From assembly GCA_013619005.1 (NCBI GenBank), contig JABXKY010000017.1, forward strand, positions 1-6,826: a stretch of DNA of 6,826 nt, in the 5' to 3' direction. Shown here in pieces: positions 1-6,037 of this stretch. Numbering within the stretch: the stretch's first letter is position 1; each line of letters begins with the position of its first letter. The position numbers were made by a program, and so were the translations under genes. The DNA is from Candidatus Bathyarchaeota archaeon (GTDB taxonomy: Archaea; Thermoproteota; Bathyarchaeia; TCS64). The notes below the pieces were generated by a model, which had not been told where the DNA came from, searched no databases, and saw only the letters and a list, made by a program, of their open reading frames with translations.

Positions 1-42
1 GAACACAGACGCGTGTAATTACTGGTTTCTATACCTTAACTT

Positions 43-90
43 TTTATATTGTCTTCTATGTATTAGTGCGGAAGCTTAGAGGAAATAAAA
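43..90 (+). promoter_or_regulatory. Promoter and ribosome binding site of the pyrophosphatase gene
   Basis: A TATA-like TTTATATT lies at 43-50, which would place transcription start near 71-74. A GAGGAA Shine-Dalgarno-like sequence at 79-84 sits a normal distance before the ATG at 91, supporting that start. The first 42 bases contain no recognisable gene; they may be the tail of an upstream intergenic region. The transcription start is inferred from the usual archaeal TATA spacing. Confidence 0.6.
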
Positions 91-2088
91 ATGGTAGAAG
101 CATGGTTACTAGCACCAGTTGCATCAATAATCTCGATCCTGATAGGTCTTTTCTTGTTTAATTACGTAAACGCGAAAGACGCAGGAACAGATCGAATGAA
201 GGAGCTCGCTGGTTTAATTCAGGAAGGGTCAAGGTCCTTCCTCAAAACTGAATACAGGTACCTAGGTATCTTTGCAGGAGTTATGGCAGTTCTGCTATCC
301 CTTGCACTCGGATTAACGATCGGACTCTCGTTCCTGTTTGGAACCATACTGTCTGGTCTTGCGGGAGTGGTTGGAATGGAGATAGCAGTCAAAGCAAACG
401 TCAGGACTGCTAACGCAGCAAAGGAAGGAGGTCTGAGTTCAGCTTTCATAATTGCGTTCAGAGGAGGCGCTGTCATGGGTCTTATGGTCGTTGGCTTAGC
501 GCTTTTAGGAATAAGCATCATCTACTGGCTTACTGGTGACCCCGAGGTAATACTGGGAATGAGCATCGGTGCCAGCACACTCACACTCTTCATGAAGGCT
601 GGAGGAGGAATATTCACAAAGACCGCGGACATAGCAGCTGACCTCGTAGGCAAAGTCGAGCTTGGCATTCCCGAGGACGACCCAAGGAATCCTGCAGTAA
701 TCGCCGACAACGTCGGTGACAACGTGGGAGACTGTGCTGGATCTGGGGCAGACCTGTTTGACTCTTATGTCGCAGCAATCATGGCAGCTATGATTCTAGG
801 TGGGTCCTCAGCGATCCCTTACTTGACGACCGTTCCACTGCTCTACGCAGGATTAGGAATCATCGCTTCAATCATCGGCATAGCCGTTGTCCGAGTAGGA
901 AAAGATGACAACCCAGGAAAATCACTAAACATGGGAACCTACATTACAGCCGGGGCCTTCTCCGTATTAACATATCTAGCAACCAGTATGTTGGGTTACG
1001 ACATGAAAATTTGGTACTGTAACGTAACTGGACTACTTGTAGGTATAATCATTGGAATGACCTCAGACTATTACACCTCAATAGAACATCCCCCAGCAAA
1101 GAAAACGGCCGAGGCCGCACAGACAGGGGCAGCCATCAACATCTTGACTGGGTTCTCATACGGCCTAATCAGTTGCTTCCCAGCTCTACTCGGTATCGGT
1201 ATCGGCTCAGCCGTCGCTTTCTCAATTTACGGTGTCTACGGTGTAGGCATCGCAGCAGTTGGGATGCTTAGCATCGCAGGTATAATCATCGCAGGTGACG
1301 CCTATGGTCCAATAGGGGACAACGCACGTGGAATAGCCGAGATGGCTAAACTAGGTGACATAGTGCTAGACCTTACTGACGAGATCGACGCAGCTGGAAA
1401 CACGACAAAGGCGATCACAAAGGGCTTCGCTATTGGAGCAGCTGGATTAACAGCTATCGCACTGCTTGCGTCATACCAGCAGGTCGTTCAGGACATTATA
1501 GGACGAACAATCACCTTCGATTTGATGAATCCCCTTGTAATGATGGGAATCTTCATCGGTATGAGCGTCCCCATAATCTTCTCAGCCATGATCATGCTGG
1601 GCGTATCCAAGAACGCATACGCGATGATCGAGGAGATAAGGAGGCAATTCGATGAGATCCCTGGGTTGATGGAGGGAACCGCACAGCCAGAGTACGATAC
1701 ATGCATCAACATGGCGACCACTGGCGCCCTGCGCGAACTATTCCCACTAATCATATTCAGCATCCTAACGACCTTAATACTCGGATTCGTTGGCGGAATC
1801 AGCGCCATCGCGGGTTATCTGGCAGGAGCCATCTTCAGTGGTTTCTTCTTGGCCATCCTAATGGCGAACGCAGGTGGACTCTGGGATAATGCCAAGAAGT
1901 ACGTAGAGTCTGGACACTTTGGTGGAAAAGGCTCAGATGCACACAAGGCAGCGGTTATTGGTGACACAGTTGGTGACCCATTCAAGGACACTGCTGGACC
2001 ATCACTGAACACACTGGTGACGGTGATCTCTCAGATCGCTTCCCTGTTCGCTCCCTTGTTCGTAGCATACGCCCTTTTGGGCATCTAA
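91..2088 (+). CDS. hppA: Membrane-bound proton-translocating pyrophosphatase, K+-independent type
   Basis: This integral membrane enzyme hydrolyses cytoplasmic PPi to phosphate and couples it to ion pumping across the membrane. The 665-residue length is at the short end of the family, and the chain is hydrophobic throughout, as expected for about 16 membrane helices. Family motifs are intact: GGGIFTK at 171-177, the D180-K188-E190 (DX7KXE) substrate motif, the acidic loop IPEDDPRNPA at 193-202, DNVGDNVGD at 206-214, GDAYGPIGDN at 402-411, and the C-terminal GDTVGDPFKDTAGPSLN at 624-640. In the diagnostic stretch GNTTKAITKG (436-445), Lys440 and Thr443 occupy the positions that are Ala and Gly/Ala in K+-dependent enzymes. 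This predicts a K+-independent enzyme, and all members of that type I know of pump H+. The start is backed by a Shine-Dalgarno-like site. Parts of the gene are less G+C-rich than its neighbours. The family call is very secure; the ion specificity is inferred. Confidence 0.97.
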   Translation: MVEAWLLAPVASIISILIGLFLFNYVNAKDAGTDRMKELAGLIQEGSRSFLKTEYRYLGIFAGVMAVLLSLALGLTIGLSFLFGTILSGLAGVVGMEIAVKANVRTANAAKEGGLSSAFIIAFRGGAVMGLMVVGLALLGISIIYWLTGDPEVILGMSIGASTLTLFMKAGGGIFTKTADIAADLVGKVELGIPEDDPRNPAVIADNVGDNVGDCAGSGADLFDSYVAAIMAAMILGGSSAIPYLTTVPLLYAGLGIIASIIGIAVVRVGKDDNPGKSLNMGTYITAGAFSVLTYLATSMLGYDMKIWYCNVTGLLVGIIIGMTSDYYTSIEHPPAKKTAEAAQTGAAINILTGFSYGLISCFPALLGIGIGSAVAFSIYGVYGVGIAAVGMLSIAGIIIAGDAYGPIGDNARGIAEMAKLGDIVLDLTDEIDAAGNTTKAITKGFAIGAAGLTAIALLASYQQVVQDIIGRTITFDLMNPLVMMGIFIGMSVPIIFSAMIMLGVSKNAYAMIEEIRRQFDEIPGLMEGTAQPEYDTCINMATTGALRELFPLIIFSILTTLILGFVGGISAIAGYLAGAIFSGFFLAILMANAGGLWDNAKKYVESGHFGGKGSDAHKAAVIGDTVGDPFKDTAGPSLNTLVTVISQIASLFAPLFVAYALLGI

Positions 2089-2103
2089 TATTTTCCCATT
2101 ATC

Positions 2104-2156
2104 TTTATTAGTTTGAACTAGAGTAATCAGGTAGCCTCATAGGAGAAAAACAATCA
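2104..2156 (+). promoter_or_regulatory. Promoter and ribosome binding site of rpl15e
   Basis: The 68-bp gap after the pyrophosphatase stop carries a TATA-like TTTATTA at 2104-2110, implying a start near 2132-2136. An AGGAG at 2141-2145 precedes the ATG at 2157. rpl15e can therefore be transcribed on its own, although readthrough from the upstream gene is possible. The T-rich stretch at 2089-2110 could also help terminate the upstream transcript; no hairpin is evident. Confidence 0.55.
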
Positions 2157-2612
2157 ATGTACCGACATCTCAGGAACGCGTGGAAGAAGCCCGGCGACAG
2201 CTACATCAAAGACGCAATGAGGAATAGGGTAATCCTCTGGAGGAAACAGCCCGCATCAGTTAGAATCGATAAACCAACGAGGCTGGACAGGGCACGCAGC
2301 CTCGGTTACAAGGCGAAGCAGGGCTTCGTGGTTGTGAGGACCCGTGTGAGGAGGGGCGGACGCCACAAGCTGAGGCCAGTGCTGGGACGCAGGCAGAAGA
2401 GGATGGGAGTCACAAAGTTCACTCCGGGCAAGAGCAAGAGGCTAATAGCCGAGGAGAGGACGGCACGAAAGTACCCGAACCTTGAGGTCCTTAACAGCTA
2501 CTGGGCGTGGCAGGACGGACGCTACAAGTGGTTCGAGATAATCCTCGTTGACCCCAACAACCCATCGATCAAGGCGGACAAGGACGTCGGCTGGATCGCT
2601 GGAAAGAACTAA
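2157..2612 (+). CDS. rpl15e: 50S ribosomal protein L15e, short form without the C-terminal tail
   Basis: This is a structural protein of the archaeal large ribosomal subunit, homologous to eukaryotic L15 and absent from bacteria. Recognisable family blocks are the N-terminal YRHLRNAWKKP (2-12), RIDKPTRLDRARSLGYKAKQG (36-56, with the invariant TRLDRAR and GYKAKQG), VRRGGRHK (64-71), AEERTARKYPNLEVLNSYW (98-116) and WFEIILVDPNNPSIKAD (125-141). The protein is 151 residues, whereas typical archaeal members are about 190. It stops at the GWIAGKN position, where others continue into a basic RGLTSAGKKGRGL-like tail. I looked for that tail in the following bases in the other frames and did not see it, so a simple frameshift does not explain the end. 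The gene has its own promoter and Shine-Dalgarno-like site, and it faces the transporter gene across 41 bp. Confidence 0.96.
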   Translation: MYRHLRNAWKKPGDSYIKDAMRNRVILWRKQPASVRIDKPTRLDRARSLGYKAKQGFVVVRTRVRRGGRHKLRPVLGRRQKRMGVTKFTPGKSKRLIAEERTARKYPNLEVLNSYWAWQDGRYKWFEIILVDPNNPSIKADKDVGWIAGKN

Positions 2613-2653
2613 CCCTTTCTAATAAATTCCTTAAAAGTATCCAGAGTCCCGTT
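2613..2653. terminator. Convergent intergenic junction, possible bidirectional terminator region
   Basis: These 41 bp separate the stop codons of rpl15e (+) and the MFS gene (-). The sequence is A/T-rich, with short T runs on both strands (CCCTTTCT on the plus strand, CTTTTAAGG and ATTTATTAG on the minus strand). Archaeal termination often uses T-rich tracts without hairpins, so this is a plausible place for both transcripts to end. No strong stem-loop is visible. Confidence 0.35.
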
Positions 2654-3823
2654 TTATCCGCTTGACTCTTTGACGGTGTCCTTGAGCCTGAACGCGAACA
2701 GGACGGCCAACAGGCAAATCGCCCCAGACGCCAAGAATGGTGCGGTCTGGAAGTAGTTGATGTAGAAATAGCTGCCGATCAGAGGTCCAAGCGTGAAGCC
2801 GAGTCTGTTCCCCGTGATATTCACCCCGAAGGCGGCCCCCACCAGCTCATCTGGGACGGAGTTTGACAGCAGCGTCAGCGTCGCGGGCCAAGTCATGCTC
2901 CAGAGCCCGAAGGCGATGGTGTTCAGGACCAGCATAATCCTCCAGTCACCGACAAAGTGCCACGAGGCGTAGAGGAACGGGATCATCGTTATCAGTGTGA
3001 GAACAGTCCTCTTCATCCCAAACCTTGCCGCGACCTTGCCGCTTGGAATCTGTGTTACGAGGCTCAGCATGTTCTGGGCTGTGAAGAACAGGGCTATCTG
3101 TGATGCAGTGAGCGCGAACCGTGAATCCAGGTAGAGGGGGATTATGAGGTTGACGCCTCCCATGGCCGTGGTCATGAGTATCCCGTAGATGAAGAACGTG
3201 AGGAGCACGGGCGCCACATCCCCTTTGAAGAGCTCCTTGAAACCTCCTCCAGCTGAGTCCCTCATCGGCTCCTGTTTCTCTATCCTCAGGCTTGGGAGAA
3301 TGCTGATTGCGTTGATGGCGGACCCCACGAGGAACACCTGCTTCCAGCCAGTCGTCTCTATGAGGTAGCCGCTGATGAGGGTGCTCACCACACCGGCTAG
3401 GGGCCAGGATGTGTTCATTATTCCGAAAATGGAGGCCCTGTTGTCCTGGTTTGAGTTGTCAGTTATCATGGCCATCCTGGCGGGCATGAATAATGCTCCC
3501 GAGGCGCTGTAGACTATGAAGAGCGGTAGTACCTGCTGCCACGTCTCTGCGTTTGATAGCATGAACATGATAACCATGTTCACGACCAAGCTGCTTAAGA
3601 GAAGTGTTCTTTTCCCAATCCTGTCCATGAGCAGACCAGCGGGAAGCATCAATGACGTCGCCACCAGCCCCGCGAGGCTTATGACCCAGGCGTTCTCCGA
3701 CGGCGTGGCTCCAAGATTTGAGAGGAACAGCGGGAAAAGCGGAGTTACAAGTTGAACCGTGAACCCGAAAGCGGTGTTTAAAATGAATAAATATCGAAGG
3801 TTACGGTTCAACACTTTGAACAT
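2654..3823 (-). CDS. Major facilitator superfamily transporter, substrate unknown
   Basis: This is a 389-residue polytopic membrane protein, normal for a 12-helix MFS secondary transporter. Both halves carry the loop 2-3 type signature: PAGLLMDRIGKR at 61-72 and the related PSGKVAARFGMKR at 260-272, which reflects the internal two-fold repeat of the superfamily. A polar, charged central loop lies at about 180-203 (RIEKQEPMRDS onward), between the two bundles. Residues 324-350 (PDELVGAAFG, then GFTLGPLIG) resemble the loop and helix region often seen in drug/H+ antiporter-like members. Substrate and direction cannot be read from the sequence; an efflux role is only a guess. The ATG at 3823 lies 28 bp after a TATA-like element and has no Shine-Dalgarno sequence, suggesting a leaderless mRNA separate from ychF. 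Confidence 0.9.
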   Translation of the reverse strand: MFKVLNRNLRYLFILNTAFGFTVQLVTPLFPLFLSNLGATPSENAWVISLAGLVATSLMLPAGLLMDRIGKRTLLLSSLVVNMVIMFMLSNAETWQQVLPLFIVYSASGALFMPARMAMITDNSNQDNRASIFGIMNTSWPLAGVVSTLISGYLIETTGWKQVFLVGSAINAISILPSLRIEKQEPMRDSAGGGFKELFKGDVAPVLLTFFIYGILMTTAMGGVNLIIPLYLDSRFALTASQIALFFTAQNMLSLVTQIPSGKVAARFGMKRTVLTLITMIPFLYASWHFVGDWRIMLVLNTIAFGLWSMTWPATLTLLSNSVPDELVGAAFGVNITGNRLGFTLGPLIGSYFYINYFQTAPFLASGAICLLAVLFAFRLKDTVKESSG

Positions 3824-3862
3824 AATGAGAAGATTCCCACATCGTGAGATATAAGTGAGGAC
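3824..3862 (-). promoter_or_regulatory. Probable leaderless promoter of the MFS gene
   Basis: On the minus strand, TTATAT occupies 3854-3849, centred about 28 bp before the ATG at 3823. In archaea this puts transcription start at or within a few bases of the start codon. No purine-rich ribosome binding site occurs between the two, which agrees with a leaderless transcript. The element lies just beyond the stop of the small candidate ORF at 3863-3973. Confidence 0.5.
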
Positions 3863-3973
3863 CTAACCGAGGAACCTTATGAGCTTCTCAGTGACTACGG
3901 TGCTATTCCCAATGAGTCCTTCAGGAGTTATGGGAGTATCCGGGTCCACCTGGAAACCCGCCTCCTTCAGCAT
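3863..3973 (-). CDS. Candidate 36-aa ORF directly downstream of ychF, unrecognised
   Basis: An ATG at 3973, 10 bp after the ychF stop, opens a 36-codon frame ending with TAG at 3863-3865. The peptide begins MLKEAGFQVDPDTP and ends VVTEKLIRFLG. It has no Cys, no membrane segment and an ordinary soluble composition, with two helix-like ends around a Pro/Thr-rich middle. A purine-rich AAGGAGAT overlaps the end of ychF, about 14 nt before the ATG, and a weaker AAGG lies nearer. Of the 36 codons, 22 end in G or C, similar in style to the adjacent genes. It could be a small co-transcribed gene, the remnant C-terminus of a larger decayed gene (the frame stays open back into ychF with GDKKVK before the Met), or chance. 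I do not recognise a family. Confidence 0.35.
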   Translation of the reverse strand: MLKEAGFQVDPDTPITPEGLIGNSTVVTEKLIRFLG

Positions 3974-3983
3974 CTTGACCTTT

Positions 3984-5195
3984 TTATCTCCTTGATTTCG
4001 CCGACACAATCTGTATAATGTCCTTGTCCTGTAACTCGTAGCTGTCCTTGAGCCTCCTCTTTGTCCTGACGTTCATGGCGTAGATGAATCCCTCCATGAG
4101 GTCCGAGTGGATGACCCCCGCGAACTGCTTGGCCGTTGTGCCCTTGGTAACAAGGAAGCAGTCAGGTAAAACCTGCCCCTGGCTGTTCGTGAGCTTCTCA
4201 GGGTCCTCCACGGGGTACGCCACGATCATGTTGAGGAGCCCGTAGAACGCGGTGTTCAGCACCTCCTGTACACCGGTCCCGCCCCACTTGACGAAAACCT
4301 TCTCCCTCATGCGCTCCAGCGCCTTGGTCTGACCACCCGTTAGCTTTTCGGGATTCTTGATCGTGAAATCGCTGTCGCCTGGAGTGTAATCTACAAGGCC
4401 GGCGTCGGCTGCCCTCCTGAGGGCAAGCTCTGCTTCCGCGCAGGTTGCCACCACCTTGTAACCCGCCTCCTCGATGCGCTTGATGTTGTCCCCGGATCCC
4501 TCCCTGTCAGCCTTGTTGGCGGCGACTATGATGGGCTTGGCCACCTTCCTGAGCTGGGTCGCGAAGTTAACAAAACCCTCCTCGCTCCACTGGTATGACC
4601 TGTACTCGTCCAAGCCCGCCTCCTTGACCGCCCTAGCTATCTGGGACCTGCTGATTCCCAGTCCCGTCATCTTCTGCTCCAAGTGCTTGCTGATTGGCTC
4701 CTTGGCCGTCTGTGCCGTCCTGCTGATGGTGCTCCAGTCTTTATGGATTAACGCTCTGAGCCAGAGGTCGAACTCCTGCTCGAACATCTTGATGTCATCA
4801 ATGGGGTCATTTGTCAGGGGGTCCACCGGCTGTCCCTGGAGGTTTGTGGCGCCTGATGCGTCCGCCACCACGATGAGGGCGTCAGCCCTCCTGACCTCGT
4901 CCAGGAACTGGTTGCCCAAGCCCTTGCCCTGGTGCGCCCCCGGTATGAGGCCTGGCGTGTCGATGAGGTCCACGGGTATGAGCCTTGTCCCGTCGACGCA
5001 CGCGCTGTTCTGGGGGTCATCCTGAACTCCCAGCTCCTTGCAAACGCATGGGGCCGTGATGTACGCGACGCCCCTGTCGGCTTTGAGTGTAGTGAACGGG
5101 AACCCCGCGATCTCCACCGGTTTGAGTGTGGCAGCGCCGAAGAAGGTGCTCTTCCCGACGTTTGCCTTGCCTACCAAGCCTACTATTTTCGCCAT
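3984..5195 (-). CDS. ychF: YchF/Obg-family P-loop NTPase with TGS domain, archaeal type
   Basis: This cytosolic P-loop NTPase belongs to the YchF/OLA1 branch of the Obg family, a group linked to ribosomes and translation. Its 403 residues match the archaeal members (about 390-400). The G domain carries the Walker A/G1 motif GKANVGKST at 9-17, the switch I region FPFTTLKADRG at 32-42, the G3 motif DTPG at 79-82, and the G4-type motif NKAD at 227-230. A helical insertion at about 133-222 follows the G3 region. The C-terminal TGS domain spans about 324-399 (YPVEDPEKLT, LPDCFLV, YAMNVRTKRRL, DKDIIQIVSA). Bacterial YchF and human OLA1 have a changed G4 motif and prefer ATP; the canonical NKAD here would favour GTP. 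The ATG at 5195 begins directly with the family's MAKIVGLVGKANVGKST, so the start is firm even though the ribosome binding site (GGATGG) is weak. Confidence 0.96.
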   Translation of the reverse strand: MAKIVGLVGKANVGKSTFFGAATLKPVEIAGFPFTTLKADRGVAYITAPCVCKELGVQDDPQNSACVDGTRLIPVDLIDTPGLIPGAHQGKGLGNQFLDEVRRADALIVVADASGATNLQGQPVDPLTNDPIDDIKMFEQEFDLWLRALIHKDWSTISRTAQTAKEPISKHLEQKMTGLGISRSQIARAVKEAGLDEYRSYQWSEEGFVNFATQLRKVAKPIIVAANKADREGSGDNIKRIEEAGYKVVATCAEAELALRRAADAGLVDYTPGDSDFTIKNPEKLTGGQTKALERMREKVFVKWGGTGVQEVLNTAFYGLLNMIVAYPVEDPEKLTNSQGQVLPDCFLVTKGTTAKQFAGVIHSDLMEGFIYAMNVRTKRRLKDSYELQDKDIIQIVSAKSRR

Positions 5196-5443
5196 GTCGT
5201 ATTCGCCATCCTAAGGTGTTGAAACTGTCTAGTTCCCAGCATCTAATCAACAACATGATAGATTACACTAAAAAGACTCCCGACTTCATAGGCTAAAACT
5301 GGGCACTGGGATTCTGAAAGCCTCTTGTTTAACGTGTGTCTATCTGGATGTGTACAAAAAATTAGGTTTGCTCACAATCTCTTGGGTAGGCTGTAAAAAT
5401 CCAACAGTTTATACAATCTGGGTTTCATGATGTCTTGATTAAT
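5196..5443. other. Divergent intergenic region between ychF and the 54-aa ORF
   Basis: This stretch holds no convincing gene on either strand. It must contain the leftward ychF promoter; the best minus-strand candidate is a weak T-rich CTTTTTAG around 5268-5275, which is not a good TATA match. It also contains the rightward TATA-like element at 5408-5413. A short tandem repeat (ACTGGGC then ACTGGGA) lies at about 5299-5312, and a TCCCAG/CTGGGA inverted pair sits at 5234-5239 and 5306-5311. I see no tRNA, riboswitch or good box C/D elements. Confidence 0.5.
5408..5443 (+). promoter_or_regulatory. Probable leaderless promoter of the 54-aa ORF
   Basis: TTTATA at 5408-5413, in the context CAGTTTATACAA, is centred about 33 bp before the ATG at 5444, so transcription would begin around 5436-5440. 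That leaves a leader of only a few bases, and no Shine-Dalgarno sequence lies before the ATG. This supports both the reality of the downstream ORF and its first ATG as the start. Confidence 0.5.
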
Positions 5444-5608
5444 ATGTATGGAAATGAGGGCAGTGTAATCAAGATGACGGCCTATTTGGTAAGTAAGGAC
5501 CGTGGGAATAGCTGGGAGATAAGAACGGTTCAATCCATCGGTGGAACCGAGAAAGTCAAGCGATCAGATTTTGAAGGCAAGAAACTCATAGTGCTTGAAG
5601 AGTACTAA
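5444..5608 (+). CDS. Small hypothetical protein, 54 aa
   Basis: A 54-codon frame runs from ATG at 5444 to TAA at 5606-5608. The protein begins MYGNEGSVIKMTAYLVSKD and ends with a charged, strand-like KKLIVLEEY. It has no Cys, so it is not a zinc ribbon, and no signal peptide or membrane segment. Alternating hydrophobic and polar residues (TAYLVSKD, WEIRTVQS, KKLIVLEE) suggest a small soluble beta-rich fold, with a basic EKVKRSDFEGKK segment at 36-47. A TATA-like element at leaderless spacing supports the first ATG. An in-frame ATG at 5474, with GAGGG 13 nt upstream, is a less likely alternative start. It stands alone, diverging from ychF and converging on the DUF2095 gene. I do not recognise a family; coding status is supported by promoter placement and protein-like composition only. 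Confidence 0.62.
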   Translation: MYGNEGSVIKMTAYLVSKDRGNSWEIRTVQSIGGTEKVKRSDFEGKKLIVLEEY

Positions 5609-5640
5609 ACAGGTCCCCTAATTTCAATAGAGGTGTTCAA

Positions 5641-5672
5641 GAGCATGGGCTCGGAATCGCGGTATTGATACC
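5641..5672. repeat. Two short inverted repeats in the convergent gap
   Basis: GAGC-ATGG-GCTC at 5641-5652 is a perfect 4-bp stem with a 4-base loop, and GGTAT-TG-ATACC at 5661-5672 is a 5-bp inverted repeat directly abutting the DUF2095 stop codon. The second has too small a spacer for a good hairpin and reads better as a palindromic site. They lie between the convergent 54-aa ORF and DUF2095 gene, so a transcript-end role is possible but unproven. Confidence 0.3.
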
Positions 5673-5990
5673 CTAGCCTTCCCTCTCGTAGAAGCCATGT
5701 TCTTTTTTCCGACCGAAGCTGCGTAACCCCTCTTCCCTAAGCTGTTTACACAGCTCATCAGCGGCCTCCTTCGTGACCTCTCCGCGCTTCTCCAGATACT
5801 CGATGATCTCATAGGCCTGGTCCTCGGTGGTGCACCGCCTGATGAAATCTATGGCGACTGGCTCATGACCCGCGAACTTCCTGCTAGGCGCTGGCCTCTC
5901 TGCACCAAACTCGATGGCCGCCTTGCCCTCGCCGCTTTCAATCTCGGCGGCCAGTTTTGGGAACTTTTTCTTGAATTCCTTTTTCTCCAT
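5673..5990 (-). CDS. DUF2095-like conserved archaeal protein
   Basis: This 105-residue soluble protein matches my memory of the archaeal DUF2095 (COG4003) family, whose function is unknown. The typical N-terminus EKKEFKKKFPKLAAEIESGEG occupies 2-22, followed by a variable basic and proline-containing linker (31-40). The conserved core GHEPVAIDFIRRC (41-53) leads into a helical segment AYEIIEYLEKRGEVT (59-73), and KQLREEGLRSFG (82-93) precedes the aromatic tail HGFYE (98-102). The acidic and basic helices suggest a small helical domain; no catalytic motif is evident. The ATG at 5990 has a GAGG at 6003-6000 nine bases upstream. It lies 47 bp after the nucleotidylyltransferase stop on the same strand, so co-transcription is possible, although a TATA-like element also lies in the gap. 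Confidence 0.85.
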   Translation of the reverse strand: MEKKEFKKKFPKLAAEIESGEGKAAIEFGAERPAPSRKFAGHEPVAIDFIRRCTTEDQAYEIIEYLEKRGEVTKEAADELCKQLREEGLRSFGRKKEHGFYEREG

Positions 5991-6037
5991 CCCGGTCAGC
6001 CTCTTTTTCTAAATCGTTTTTAATAAATGTAGTGGGG
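5991..6037 (-). promoter_or_regulatory. Promoter candidate and ribosome binding site of the DUF2095 gene
   Basis: On the minus strand, TTTATTAAAAA at 6027-6017 is a good TATA-like element that would start transcription at about 5997-6002. A GAGG at 6003-6000 lies nine bases before the ATG at 5990. The predicted transcription start falls almost on the GAGG, so either the start is slightly further upstream or the site is used only on readthrough transcripts from the upstream gene. Confidence 0.45.

Noticed and set aside
1488..1808. Minus-strand frame of 106 codons inside hppA
   Set aside because: It is complementary to conserved pyrophosphatase coding sequence, and its composition is that of an antisense shadow.
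4474..5025. A 183-codon open frame on the plus strand across ychF
   Set aside because: It lies wholly antisense to a strongly conserved NTPase gene, has no family resemblance, and is explained by the G+C-rich codon use of ychF.
5255..5317. Possible box C/D small RNA (ATGATAG ... CTGA) in the intergenic region
   Set aside because: The C box has two mismatches, there is no convincing C'/D' pair, and no terminal stem is visible.
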